Source: Calcarisporiella thermophila CBS 279.70 (lineage: Eukaryota; Calcarisporiellomycota). Taken from it: DNA of 64,000 nt. Positions 25,562 to 35,083 of this stretch are shown one piece after another (within the stretch, counting starts at the first letter, position 1; every line of letters begins with the position of its first letter). The DNA is taken from positions 346,060-410,059 of the forward strand of contig NW_027192201.1 of NCBI RefSeq assembly GCF_041956535.1. The letters are read 5' to 3'. The position numbers were made by a program, and so were the translations under genes. The notes beneath the pieces were generated by a model. It was not told where the DNA came from and ran no database searches. It saw nothing but the letters and a program-made list of their open reading frames with translations.

Positions 25562-26573
25562 GAGCAGCGAGGCCGCTCCGATCTGGAAATGATCGATTAC
25601 GAGGTCACGCTGCACACGCCTTCGCCTCATCTGATATATTAAGTAATAAACCGATTGTATCTCCTTATTGAATTTCGTCAGCATTGTGCAAAGCACGTCA
25701 ATGCACAATGCGGAGGGTAATTTGGTGCAAAAAGGAAAGCAGTCACAGAAACGGGCACAAAAGACATTTGCCGCTGTGAATTTAAGACAAATTGATATCG
25801 GGATCTGGAAAAGGGTCCCTTGATCCAACTCGGATGAAAAGCGCTTCAACCAACGGGTTCTCAAACAGCTGGGAAATGCCTGGGCTGGACCTGGGCAGGA
25901 CAGAGCGCGGCTTGCTCAGTGCAGAGCAGCTAAGCGGAAATGTCTTGGGAGGAGCTCGATCCTCCTTAAGACGATTTCCCTTTCGGGCTATTTTAGACTC
26001 ACAAACCCTCGGGCGCAGCTTGTCAAGATGAGCAAGATTTGCCCTCAGGTAAGGCCGAGTGTTTTCCGCTCGTGAGCGCAGGATTTGGAAGCGTTTTCCC
26101 CAGCCTTGCTCTGATAGAGTTCCCCGTGGTGGGGCATTATGCAGCAAGCACCTTCAAGGTTCTCCCACCCGCCCGCCTCAAAAACAGTCAAGGTCAAGTG
26201 TCTCCCGCTAAACGCACGCCATCCGTAAAGCTAAATAGGAATGCGCGCTGTTGGTTGTGGGACGTGAAAAGGAAAGGATAGCACATAGCTGAGATTTGGC
26301 CAAGGTGAAACTCAATCGTCATTCAGCAACCCTAAGTGAAAGATTTAAAATGCATCCCGTGAGCAATGTTAACAATTAAAAAAGTAAAAAATGTCAGGAT
26401 TTGGTTTCCGACGGGCAAATATTTTCTATAAATCCATTCAAGTGGACCTTCCCAGTTGCCAATCGCCTCTGTGATCCCTTCAAACAAAATCCACAACCTC
26501 TTTGCTCGAATCGTTTTTTCTTCCTGCCCATTTTTTTTTTCTATATCAACTCCCCCGGCTCATATATAACAAA
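25562..26573. other. GC-richer non-coding kilobase between PANK and ZRT3-like genes
   Basis: Between about 25780 and 26280 base composition is clearly richer in G and C than the flanks, and open frames occur on both strands without resemblance to any protein family I know. Local hairpins are visible: GGGAGGA paired with TCCTCCT at 25947-25966, and CCCC/GGGG at 26122-26134. A structured RNA, a promoter-associated element or a decayed gene are all possible. I found no tRNA, 5S or clear RNase P/MRP or SRP signature by eye. Confidence 0.4.
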
Positions 26574-27865
26574 ATGCCCAGCGACAATTGTGCAATTGCA
26601 TGGATATTGACATTTGCAACCAGTGCAGCCTGCATATCTGGGGGTTAGAATTTTCATTCACACAGGCTCATTCTACTAATCATGGCTAATGCTTTTTCCT
26701 TTTCTCTCTGCAGCCTCTATGCTCTTCTTGGACAAGATTGTAATGAAATTCACAAATGTCCAAGGGCAGCATCGTGATAGCTGGATCAAGAGTCCCTCTT
26801 TTACCTCTTGCTCGTTGTCTTTATCTGCCGGTGTTATGGTAACTTACATAGAAATAGAAGCGTAGGGGGGGAATCACTCTTATCCTCTTCTTTATTTTTT
26901 TTTTCAAAACCTTCCAGATTTTTTCATCCTTTAACATCTTGCTTCCTAATGCTCGCTCCTCTTTTGAACATTCTCTTATGATGCACGAAATTACCGCAGG
27001 AGTTGCCACTCTTGGTCTTTACTTTGTCGGAATTATAGGAATGGCACTTCTCAATTCTTTATTATGCTCCAAACACATACACAATCACGATCAATTGAAA
27101 ATCGAATCAGGTACCGGCAGAAAACCTTCATTTAGTTATGGTAGCATTCCTCCAAATCCACCCAGCGTTTCATCTGAGAGGACGAAACTACTGAGGGAGG
27201 AGACTGTGGAACTAGAATCACAAGTGGATGAGCAGGCCCAGAGAGAACACTTACGGCGGATGGGTTTCCAGACAGCACTTGCTATCTCGCTACACAAGTT
27301 TCCAGGTAGATAGAGAATCCCTCTGTTGGCTGTGGATAGTATGCTAACTTTTTGCCTCTTCAGAGGGGCTATTTACATTTCTTTCGACTACTTCTTCACC
27401 AACCCTTGGCTTTTCGCTCTTCCTTCCAATCGCAGTACACAATTTTGTTGAGGGAGTTACCATTGCGCTTCCCCTTTATATCGGTACGGGCTCACGCCGT
27501 ACAGCCTTCTTCTATACAATTCTCATGGGCGGCCTTAGTCAACCGCTTGGAGCTTTGATAGGGGCTGTATCCATGTGGTGGCTCGGTGAGAAATTTCGTG
27601 ATGGACTACGGCCTATTATCATTGTGATGATTCCAATTATTTTTGCAATTGTGAGCGGGATGATGTGCTATATCGCAATTCAGGTATTGTTTCTATTGGG
27701 CTGCTTTTGCTTCATGATATAATCTCTTATCTCGGTTTCTTTATTGTTCAATAGAGCATGCTACCTTATGCAGTTAAAAATGACCATAAAGGAAAGTTCG
27801 TTGCGTACGGGTTCTTCTCTGGGATTGCTATTATGGGGCTTATTTCAGCTCTATTGAATGAATGA
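26574..27865 (+). CDS. ZRT3: ZIP-family zinc transporter, Zrt3 type
   Basis: Five exons (26574-26643, 26714-26838, 26918-27305, 27364-27683, 27755-27865) give 337 residues. The ZIP metal-site helices are present: LAISLHKFPEGLFTFLST (TM4, His and Glu) and LPIAVHNFVEGVTIALPLY (TM5, HN..EG), followed by FYTILMGGLSQPLGALIG. This spacing and the FPEG/HNFVEG pair match the vacuolar Zrt3/ZIP11-like group, which releases zinc from the vacuole into the cytosol. A hydrophilic loop of about 85 residues (near 105-190) separates TM3 and TM4, as in Zrt3. The protein is shorter than yeast Zrt3 (503). The HKFPEG motif is encoded across an intron (CCA G|AG GGG). Confidence 0.9.
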
Positions 27866-28185
27866 TCCCTCTTCTTCCCCCATGCTTTTGTACATAACTT
27901 TTGTATTAGCTTTGCTGTGGTATAATTTTGATGCTTGCATTTGCTCTATTTTTACCTTTCCCTTTTTATTATTGCTTTTTTTCTCCATTGAAAAACAAAA
28001 CAGATCATTAGGTTTTATTTCGTATTTATCCCTATTGTGCCTATTTTATTTTTTTTTTCGAGCCGAGAAATTTTTATAATAAAGTAATATAGAATGCTGC
28101 GCCAATTTCTCTCGAAAGAAAACCATCTTCCAAGAGAGTATCAAGTCCCTCCTTTCTTTTTTACATTACATCCATCCGTCTAGCA
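27866..28185. other. intergenic region and RPL35 promoter
   Basis: The 3' flank of the ZIP gene, then a pyrimidine-rich stretch (CCTCCTTTCTTTTTTAC near 28149-28164) just upstream of the RPL35 start, as is common at ribosomal protein genes. No other gene seen. Confidence 0.5.
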
Positions 28186-28941
28186 ATGGTAAGAAAGAGC
28201 CAAACATCCATCCTCCCTTTATCCAGATGAGGGAGTCTATCTTTGTCTTATTTGTTTCGTGGGGGATATGTGCTTTGGAGATGACATGGCAGCATCAAAA
28301 TGAGATTTTTTTCAATTTCAACAAATTGGTCCCTTTTTACACTGTTCAATCTTTTGATGCGCGATCTATATCCTCTCCCAATGATCCATATTAATCATGT
28401 ATTGTATATGCTTATGCTAGGCTCCCGTCAAGGCCTACGAACTTCGCACTAAAAACAAGGCCGAGCTCGAGAAGCAGCTTGATGAACTCAAGCAGGAGCT
28501 CCTGAACTTGCGTGTTCAGAAGGTTGCCGGTGGTGCTGCTAGCAAGCTTACCCGGATGTAAGTTTCTCTTCTCGGTTTTATTGGTATTGTGCATGAGAGT
28601 ATTCACTTTTAATGGTTCTTGACCATTTCCATTTCTTAGCCGATCTGTCCGTAAGTCCATCGCTCGTGTCCTCACTGTCATCAGCCAGAAGCAGCGCGAG
28701 CAGACCCTCCTCTTCTACAAGGGTAAGAAGTACCTTCCCCTTGATCTTCGCACAAAGAAGACGCGGGCCATTCGCCGACGCTTGACGAAGCACGAGGCCT
28801 CTCTTAAGACCGAGCGCCAGCAGAAGAAGGAGCAACACTTCCCTCTCCGCAAATATGCTATCAAGGTAACTATGATGGACACGCCTAAACTATGAATACC
28901 TGAGTAGGGCATTAATAATTTAATCTTTTAATTAGGCTTAA
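28186..28941 (+). CDS. RPL35: 60S ribosomal protein L35 (uL29)
   Basis: Four exons (28186-28188, 28421-28557, 28640-28865, 28936-28941) give 123 residues, the exact length of animal RPL35. The mature part starts [20 protein letters not shown], contains [14 protein letters not shown] and [17 protein letters not shown], and ends PLRKYAIKA. The protein sits at the exit of the large-subunit peptide tunnel. Exon 1 is only the ATG codon, followed by a 232-base intron. The last exon is only GCT TAA, restoring the conserved C-terminal KA. Reading through the last donor would instead give an unrelated tail, so the tiny terminal exon is preferred. Codon use is strongly biased to C-ending codons, as expected for high expression. 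Confidence 0.95.
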
Positions 28942-29164
28942 ATGTGTTTGTTCTAGAAAATAAAGTCTATACTTTTGGACTCTTTCTTCGATTTTAATCG
29001 TTTGCTTGCAAATATCTGGAAGTTTTGACAAGTATTGCATTGAACAAGGAGCAATTAAGAAAAACTTAGAGTTATTTTCCAAAAAGTTTGCTTCTTCATC
29101 TGGAGCATTTGAAAAATAAAAAAGAAGGGGCATACCATTTACCAAAACCAAAATTTCATTTTTC

Positions 29165-29488
29165 TTATTGATACAAATGTACAATTCCGTACATCAGGGT
29201 ATGAAATAGCACAAATGATAAGAGTCCACCAAACACGCCCTCCATCCAAATTTCGCGTTCTTTTTTGAAATAAAGGTCAGGTCGAAATTGACATCTTACG
29301 AACAATGCGAGCGATGATGTCAAGGCAACAATTCCATAAAATGCAAAACCCTTCCATCCCGATAATCCAAGCACTCCAGCAGCAGATCCTGCGATCGCTG
29401 CAACAGCACTGCGTGCAAAAGTAAGATGCCGATTGTTGTACTGTACGTAAAGCTCGACGTACTGTGGTTCTCCCTTTTGAGATGACAT
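29165..29488 (-). CDS. EMC6: ER membrane protein complex subunit 6 (EMC6)
   Basis: An intronless gene of 107 residues. QYNNRHLTFARSAVAAIAGS matches the conserved EMC6 N-terminal region, followed by AGVLGLSGWKGFAFYGIVAL, a second hydrophobic helix and, after DLYFKKEREIWMEGVFGGLL, a third near the C-terminus. This is the usual three-helix layout and length (about 110). EMC6 lies in the membrane core of the EMC insertase in the endoplasmic reticulum. The ATG at 29488 is chosen because the upstream in-frame codon is not ATG. Divergent from the small membrane protein gene next to it. Confidence 0.92.
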   Translation of the reverse strand: MSSQKGEPQYVELYVQYNNRHLTFARSAVAAIAGSAAGVLGLSGWKGFAFYGIVALTSSLALFVRCQFRPDLYFKKEREIWMEGVFGGLLSFVLFHTLMYGIVHLYQ

Positions 29489-29617
29489 CTCCAAAATAAA
29501 AGGATGGGAACAGTTAACGGAAAATAATTGGTGAATCGTATACCCCTAAAATAGGTTTAAAGCAACTCTGTTGCAAATTAGGACCGTAATATTACAATTG
29601 GGAATCAACGCCTAAGA

Positions 29618-29928
29618 ATGCCGATACCTGAGAGTATGAAATAGCTCTACTATATCTTAACAACAGGCTAGAAAGAGGCTTATCCAAGTTGTCCGATGTT
29701 GGAGATTTTCTTTGATTGTAATTGACAGTCCCGATCTTGACTTACAGATTCGAGGAGATTCAAAATACAATAGGGAGTAGACATAGCGAAGGCCCTGTAC
29801 TCCAGAATTACTTAGCTATAATACCTTCATGGCTACCTTTAATAGGGCTCATCTTTATTAGCATTGCCATTCTCTACACTTTCGTCACCATCACACTTTT
29901 ACATTACCCACATAACAAGAAAAGATAA
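29618..29928 (+). CDS. small single-pass membrane protein (hypothetical), 71 aa
   Basis: The frame from 29729 is open to 29928 but has no ATG. A first exon 29618-29633 joined over a 95-base intron (GTATGA...GACAG) gives a start, MPIPEIPILTYRFEEIQNTI. One strong hydrophobic helix follows (IIPSWLPLIGLIFISIAILY, about residues 40-60), then a short basic tail HYPHNKKR. This looks like a small subunit of an organellar membrane complex. I do not recognise the family, and both the gene and the splice model are tentative. Confidence 0.4.
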
Positions 29929-30337
29929 GAGGCCACTACCATGGAAATTTAACCGCTCTATATTAGGCATCACAAATTTTTGTTGCTAAACACTGCATTC
30001 AAAATGCAGCAAGCTACTAACCTCTGTAGAGATATGGAGAGGTTATCTTCAATTTTAAATTTTCTCATAATTTGCTAACTGTGTTGAGGTTAAGAACCAC
30101 TTTAGGACGTGTCCTCTTTAGATTTGACAACTCTCTGTTGGAAATTTAGTCACTAATATCATTATTAAATTAGAATAAAATTAACCCAGTCTTTAACTAT
30201 CAACAATGCTATACAATATAAATAATTTCTTAAAGAATTCCAGTCATCCTAGGAGTAGAATATTCCTCAGGGTTGGTGAAATCCTTAAAGAGATTAGAAA
30301 AAATATCAAAGAAAATTCGCAACTCAAATCTACCCAT
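29929..30337. other. convergent intergenic region
   Basis: AT-rich 3' flanks of the two neighbouring genes. Nothing recognised. Confidence 0.6.
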
Positions 30338-31192
30338 TTACATGCCGTCTGTTGCTTGTGCTTGGAGTAAACTCCTATAGTCAGTGGAGAGAGTCTTAAT
30401 CTCTTCCATGATTTTATCTCTGAGCGACGCAGTGTCGATGTTAGGACGATATGGTCTTACGGTTGGCCAAGTCGTGTAAGGTCGCTTAGTGGTCGTCGAC
30501 TTCTTTGTCGTGTAGGGCCCGGTAGTGGTAGGTTTGGATGTGGTGGGTTTGGATGTGGTGGGCTTTTTAGTATAGGGTGTTGTTGTGTAGGGGCCAGTAG
30601 TCTCTGATGGCTTCTTCGGTTTTTTCTTCTTAAAGATCCTGTGGAATATATCTTTGAACAGGTCGAATTTCTCCTTGATCGACTCGAGGCTCTCCTTAAA
30701 CTTATTCCATTTTTGCTTTTTCTTTTCTACCTTCTTCTTGAATTTGTCCTTCAAAAAGTCTTTAAACATCGTCAAGGGATTGTATTTTTTGAGCTTGTCG
30801 TAGGCGTCCTTGAAAAAACTAAGAGGTGAAGACGAGCCACCCTCTTTATCCTCTTTCATCTTGTCAATTTTCTTGGAAATGTCCTTCGCGATCTCGCGAG
30901 CGTTGCTGATTTTCTGCTTAAGGGTACCGGTTGGCTCCGCACCAATAAACGTCTCAACCTTGTTGATGAACTGGATCTGCAATCGCACCTTCTTCTCCAA
31001 CTCATCCACATCCTCCACTTCATCTCCATTCTCGAGTCCCCTCTGGATTAAGTCGTTGCTCTCAGCCAGTATTTCGTCCACTTCATCACGCCGAGCTTTC
31101 TGGTAAACCACATAGTTTCCATGAGGTGGCAGGGCCATCGCACTGGCCGCCATCGATACCACCGCTGATATTACGACAATGAAAAACTTCAT
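30338..31192 (-). CDS. lysine-rich secreted protein with Pro-Thr repeats
   Basis: An intronless gene of 284 residues. Residues 1-20 (MKFFIVVISAVVSMAASAMA) are a clear signal peptide with a likely cut after AMA. Residues about 30-120 are charged and helical. Residues about 125-200 are very Lys-rich with Phe at intervals (DFLKDKFKKKVEKKKQKW, then DIFHRIFKKKKPKKP), like an amphipathic basic helix. Residues about 200-250 are a Thr/Pro stretch with a repeated KPTTSKPTTSKPTT core, probably O-glycosylated. There are no cysteines in the mature part. I know no family for it. The extreme basic charge suggests a wall- or polyanion-binding protein or a secreted effector; this is inference. Confidence 0.75.
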   Translation of the reverse strand: MKFFIVVISAVVSMAASAMALPPHGNYVVYQKARRDEVDEILAESNDLIQRGLENGDEVEDVDELEKKVRLQIQFINKVETFIGAEPTGTLKQKISNAREIAKDISKKIDKMKEDKEGGSSSPLSFFKDAYDKLKKYNPLTMFKDFLKDKFKKKVEKKKQKWNKFKESLESIKEKFDLFKDIFHRIFKKKKPKKPSETTGPYTTTPYTKKPTTSKPTTSKPTTTGPYTTKKSTTTKRPYTTWPTVRPYRPNIDTASLRDKIMEEIKTLSTDYRSLLQAQATDGM

Positions 31193-31964
31193 GCCTTAGT
31201 TGGATTACTGATGGTGCGAAAAAAAAAAGAAAACACTGCGTTCTCAAGAAAGAGGATCGAAAAGACTATGTCCAAAATTCAACAAACATATACACGAAAA
31301 ATATGCCAGTGCAACACCGGATACCCTGGAATAGAATTTGGAAGATCATACATGTCATCAGCTTATAGGGAAATAGTTTCTCTATATCGGACTATATTTC
31401 CGGACATAAACTTCAATTTTTTCTTATGACAGGGTTAGAGGTCGTCAATGCTAGGCTGGTACTAGTCGGCTATGATCCTCATCCGACAAGCCGATTGCAA
31501 GTGTTTCAGAAAAACGGTCATTGATCGTACAAAATGAGCGAAGATTTCTGCCAAAGTAGAGATTTCTCTCAATTCGATGAACCCTTGCATAAGATCATCA
31601 TTGAATTCCAACGTAAGCCAAATAGTATGAGAAATATTAACTGGAGCATTATGAAATCTAACCCCGGTATTGGGTAAAGCTTGCACTACTACTTTAGATA
31701 TCCCTATGTTTGTTCACTATCCAGCTCAAATGAGCGTCGGTTTTGGCCAAGTTTCTGAATAATAATAAAGTTACCAAATTCAAGGGCGAAATCTGGATAC
31801 CCTTATATATCAACATAAACTGGAGTGAATATTTCCGCGCAATGACAAATGCGACCATATCTTATATTACTAACAAAGATTTTGCTTTTATTTCATCCTC
31901 GAAAATATAGTCAACGTCTCAAAATGAACAATAAATTGGGGGTTAAAGCGAAAAGCAGGAACAT
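31193..31964. other. intergenic region between secreted-protein gene and RPL8
   Basis: Upstream region of the secreted-protein gene and 3' flank of RPL8. A minus-strand frame at 31462-31683 lacks an ATG and resembles nothing I know. No RNA gene seen. Confidence 0.5.
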
Positions 31965-32977
31965 TTAGGCACGCGCTCCCTGCTGGGCAGCAAGGGTCTT
32001 GGCACGCTTAGCCATCATAGCCTGAGACTTGGCTCCCATAATGCCACCACCCCAGTGACGGCGGTTCTCCTCGTATTTGTCGTTGAAGTTAGTCTTGACG
32101 GCAGACACAAGGCTAGCAAACTCTTGCTTGTCCTCCGGGCGCACATCAACGAAGGCAAGTGCGGTAGCAGTCTTCTTGTGAACAGCTACACCCAAACGAG
32201 CCTTGTTCTTAACAATGCAGTACGGGACACCCATCTTGCGGCAGAGAGCGGGAAGCCACACAACAATTTCGATGGGGTCGACATCATCGGCAATAACGAC
32301 AAGCTGAGCCTTCTTCGCCTCAATAAGAGCTGTGATGTGGTTAATACCATACTTGATCATGTAGGGCTTCTTCGACTCGGGCTCCTTGCCAGCAGCCTTG
32401 GCCTCGGCGGCAGCCTTGAGACGCTCACGCTTCTCTTGGGCGGTCTCAGGGCGGTACTTGTGCACAAGTTTGAAGAGCTGAGTGGCAGTGTTCTTGTCAA
32501 GCGTCTTGGTGAATTGATTGATCGCCGGCGGGACCTTGAGGCGCTTGCTCAGAATTCTCTTCTGGCGCTGAAGACGCACGTACTCGGGCCATTTGACGAA
32601 ACGGGTCAGGTCACGAGTTGGCTGGATGTCCTGGCCTAATCAAATCAATCATAGGATATTGAATACAGACCTTGTATAGAGCCAATCGAGTGCATTATAA
32701 TTACCAATGCCGAAGTTCTTGGGGCGCTTCTCGAAGAGAGGGTTCTTCGGGGCCTTGGTAGCCTGCTGCTTCTTGATGGGGTAAGGAGCAGGGGCAACTT
32801 TCTTAGCGGACTTCTTGGCCGGAGGCTAATCAACAATCAGCGATCAATTTCGTTAGCATTAGTTCGTAAAAAAACATCTACATCTTCATTATTCACATCC
32901 ATCCATCTCTAATAGATGCATCCATCTATAATCCATGGAAGTGATATAAACAAGCTTTATGAAAGATACGCTACCAT
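31965..32977 (-). CDS. RPL8: 60S ribosomal protein L8 (eL8, L7a)
   Basis: Three exons (32977-32975, 32825-32705, 32635-31965) give 264 residues. The protein begins [20 protein letters not shown], with [20 protein letters not shown] across the second splice. The L7Ae/L30e-type RNA-binding core follows: [60 protein letters not shown]. The C-terminus is [20 protein letters not shown]. It is a structural protein of the large subunit. As in RPL35, exon 1 is the ATG codon alone, followed here by a 149-base intron. Codon use is strongly biased. All key residues are intact. Confidence 0.95.
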
Positions 32978-33661
32978 GATGTTTCGCCGACTTGTCTAAT
33001 AAGGGGAAGAGGAGGAAACACATCGAGCGAAGTCTTGAACGCTAAAAAATAGAGAAAATGAATGATGACGTCACAAGAGACAGTCACAAAAATTGACAAA
33101 ATACTAGACCTCACTTCCATTGACAAAAAGCTCTTGCTATTATCTAGAATATAAAGATACATAGCAATACGCAGCAATACGCAATAATAACTCTAACGAC
33201 CTTGGAAAGCTGAAATAGCCTCTTCTGTATCCGTATGGAGATATTTGTATATTAAGCTCTATTTTAATAGGCTTAGATAACTCATCATTTCAACTCTCAA
33301 TTGTCCTCTTGCCCTTTCACTACAAGCCCCCAACCGTTAATCAGATATTTTTGATTATCTCCTGACTCACATTCACTCTAGGCCGAAAGCGTCCGAAAAA
33401 ACTATTTAGACCTTAAGGAGCTATAATTATTGAGCAGGCAGTATGTTTGTATATAATATACGAAGGATTTAATCTTTTTTCCTGCTTTGCTTTGTCTAAA
33501 TGGGGTAATGCTTGTTGATATTATCCAAAATTCCACCAATTATCCGGAAACATTACTAACATGTTAAACTTAATGAATAAATATATTAGATATATTACAA
33601 TTTGCAAACCGCTCGACTGCTGTTGACTTTACTTAAAATTTGTCCTTTTCACTCCTAAAAC
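32978..33661. other. divergent intergenic region
   Basis: Carries the upstream regions of RPL8 and the HPP gene. AT-rich; no other gene or repeat recognised. Confidence 0.6.
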
Positions 33662-34619
33662 ATGCATCACGCCCTGGCAAGAGCGATATTCCATTTTCTC
33701 GGTGTACGAAATTCCAAACACAAGGCGAATCCTCCAACATGGGTTGTATTAATTTATACATTCATCGGATCTTTTGCGGCAATAGCCGTAATCATTCTGA
33801 TGTCTACGTTAAGCAATGAATTCAGACAACTAGGGGCTCCAAATATTGTTGCAAGCTTCGTGAGTAGCTTTCTTTTCTTTTGGTATTGTAAATGCTCACC
33901 GGTATTTTTTATTTATTATAAAAAGGCCGCCAGTGCTGTTTTAGTCTATGGAGTAATCGATTCACCCTTAGCGCAGCCCAGGAACCTTAGTAAGTTCAAA
34001 AAATGGAATCAAAACTTATGTTGCGACCATATAACCTATACCAATCTTTTCTCCTTAGTTGGCGGACATTTTGTTGCTGCAATTATCGGCGTATCTATCG
34101 AAAAGCTTTTTAACCTCTCACCCAAGCACGAATCTCTTATATGGCTCTCAGCCGCTTTATCGGTTGCAATTTCCATCGTCGTTATGATAGTTTTAAAGAT
34201 TACGCACCCTCCAGCTGGTCTATTTACTTCTTTGTTGAAGTCATATGATTCATACAAACTAAATACATTGTATATGAATAGGCGCAACCTCAATGATCCC
34301 AATTGTCGGAGGGCAAACATACCGTAATCTTGGATATTGGTATGTCCTTATTGTTATAGCAGAAGCTGCAATTATGTTGGCAGTTGCTCTTCTGGTCAAC
34401 AACTTACAAAGAAGATATCCGAGTTATTGGTGGATTCCATCGCCATCACCTCCACCACCTCCTCCCCAAGTACCTACTTGTTCCTGCAAATGCGTATGCA
34501 AAATTGAAGTTTTGGGAAAGGAAGAGAAACCTCAGTATATAGACATTGAGATAGATGAAACTGAAGATGTTAAAAATAATAATCACCAAATATCTCATAA
34601 TATCCAAATTCCCCAATAG
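33662..34619 (+). CDS. HPP-family integral membrane protein
   Basis: Four exons (33662-33859, 33926-33989, 34059-34217, 34282-34619) give 252 residues. The family signature is present: GAPNIVASF then, after the first splice, AASAVLVYGVIDSPLAQPRN, GGHFVAAIIGVSI, and KITHPPAGATS holding the eponymous HPP, again built across a splice (GCT G|GC GCA). Four to five hydrophobic helices end with AVALLVNNLQRRYPSYWW, which is typical of fungal members. A cytosolic tail with a run of prolines and a CSCKCVCK cysteine cluster follows. HPP proteins of chloroplasts and cyanobacteria transport nitrite; the fungal substrate is unknown. Confidence 0.88.
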
Positions 34620-35083
34620 AACAATTTATTTATTTACTCTTGTAAATTACAGATTTACTATGTATAAGATCTATATAATTCAATAAAGAGACTGGGAGCG
34701 CAGCAACCAGACTAACTATGTACAATTACTTTTTTTTTCAACCGTTTTATGCATATTGGAGGGCACATTGCAGTAGTTAAGACATGCTTCTCGCGATTTT
34801 TCTATTAAGAATATTTTAACAGCGTAATAGGTACATTCTAGTCAGTCTATATTTCTGCGTTCAAAACATTTAATCTTAGCGCTATCAATATGAACCTTTT
34901 GTTGTAAAGTTTGCTGTGTTTTACACTTACTGTGATTTCATAATGAAATATATGGCCAATTTTTGGATAAAAAGGAGCGACAATTCTGTCACTGATAATA
35001 TCCGTTGCAGCCACAAATAATGCCCTATTTAAATAGGTAATGAATAAGGAATACTAGTATTCAGCAATAATTAGAATAATATA
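34620..35083. other. intergenic region
   Basis: 3' flank of the HPP gene and upstream region of the Trf4-like gene. Nothing else recognised. Confidence 0.55.

Noticed and set aside
25538-26147. Minus-strand frames of 108 and 121 codons in the GC-richer block
   Set aside because: GC-rich DNA has few stops by chance. The translations are low-complexity and resemble nothing, and one overlaps the end of the PANK gene.
28189-28420. Possible intronic snoRNA in the first intron of RPL35
   Set aside because: Ribosomal protein introns often host snoRNAs, but I found no box C plus box D pair with a closing stem.
31462-31686. 74-codon minus-strand frame upstream of the secreted-protein gene
   Set aside because: No ATG start and no recognisable domain. 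It could be an exon but nothing supports it.
32055-32639. 194-codon plus-strand frame opposite RPL8
   Set aside because: A shadow caused by the strong codon bias of RPL8.
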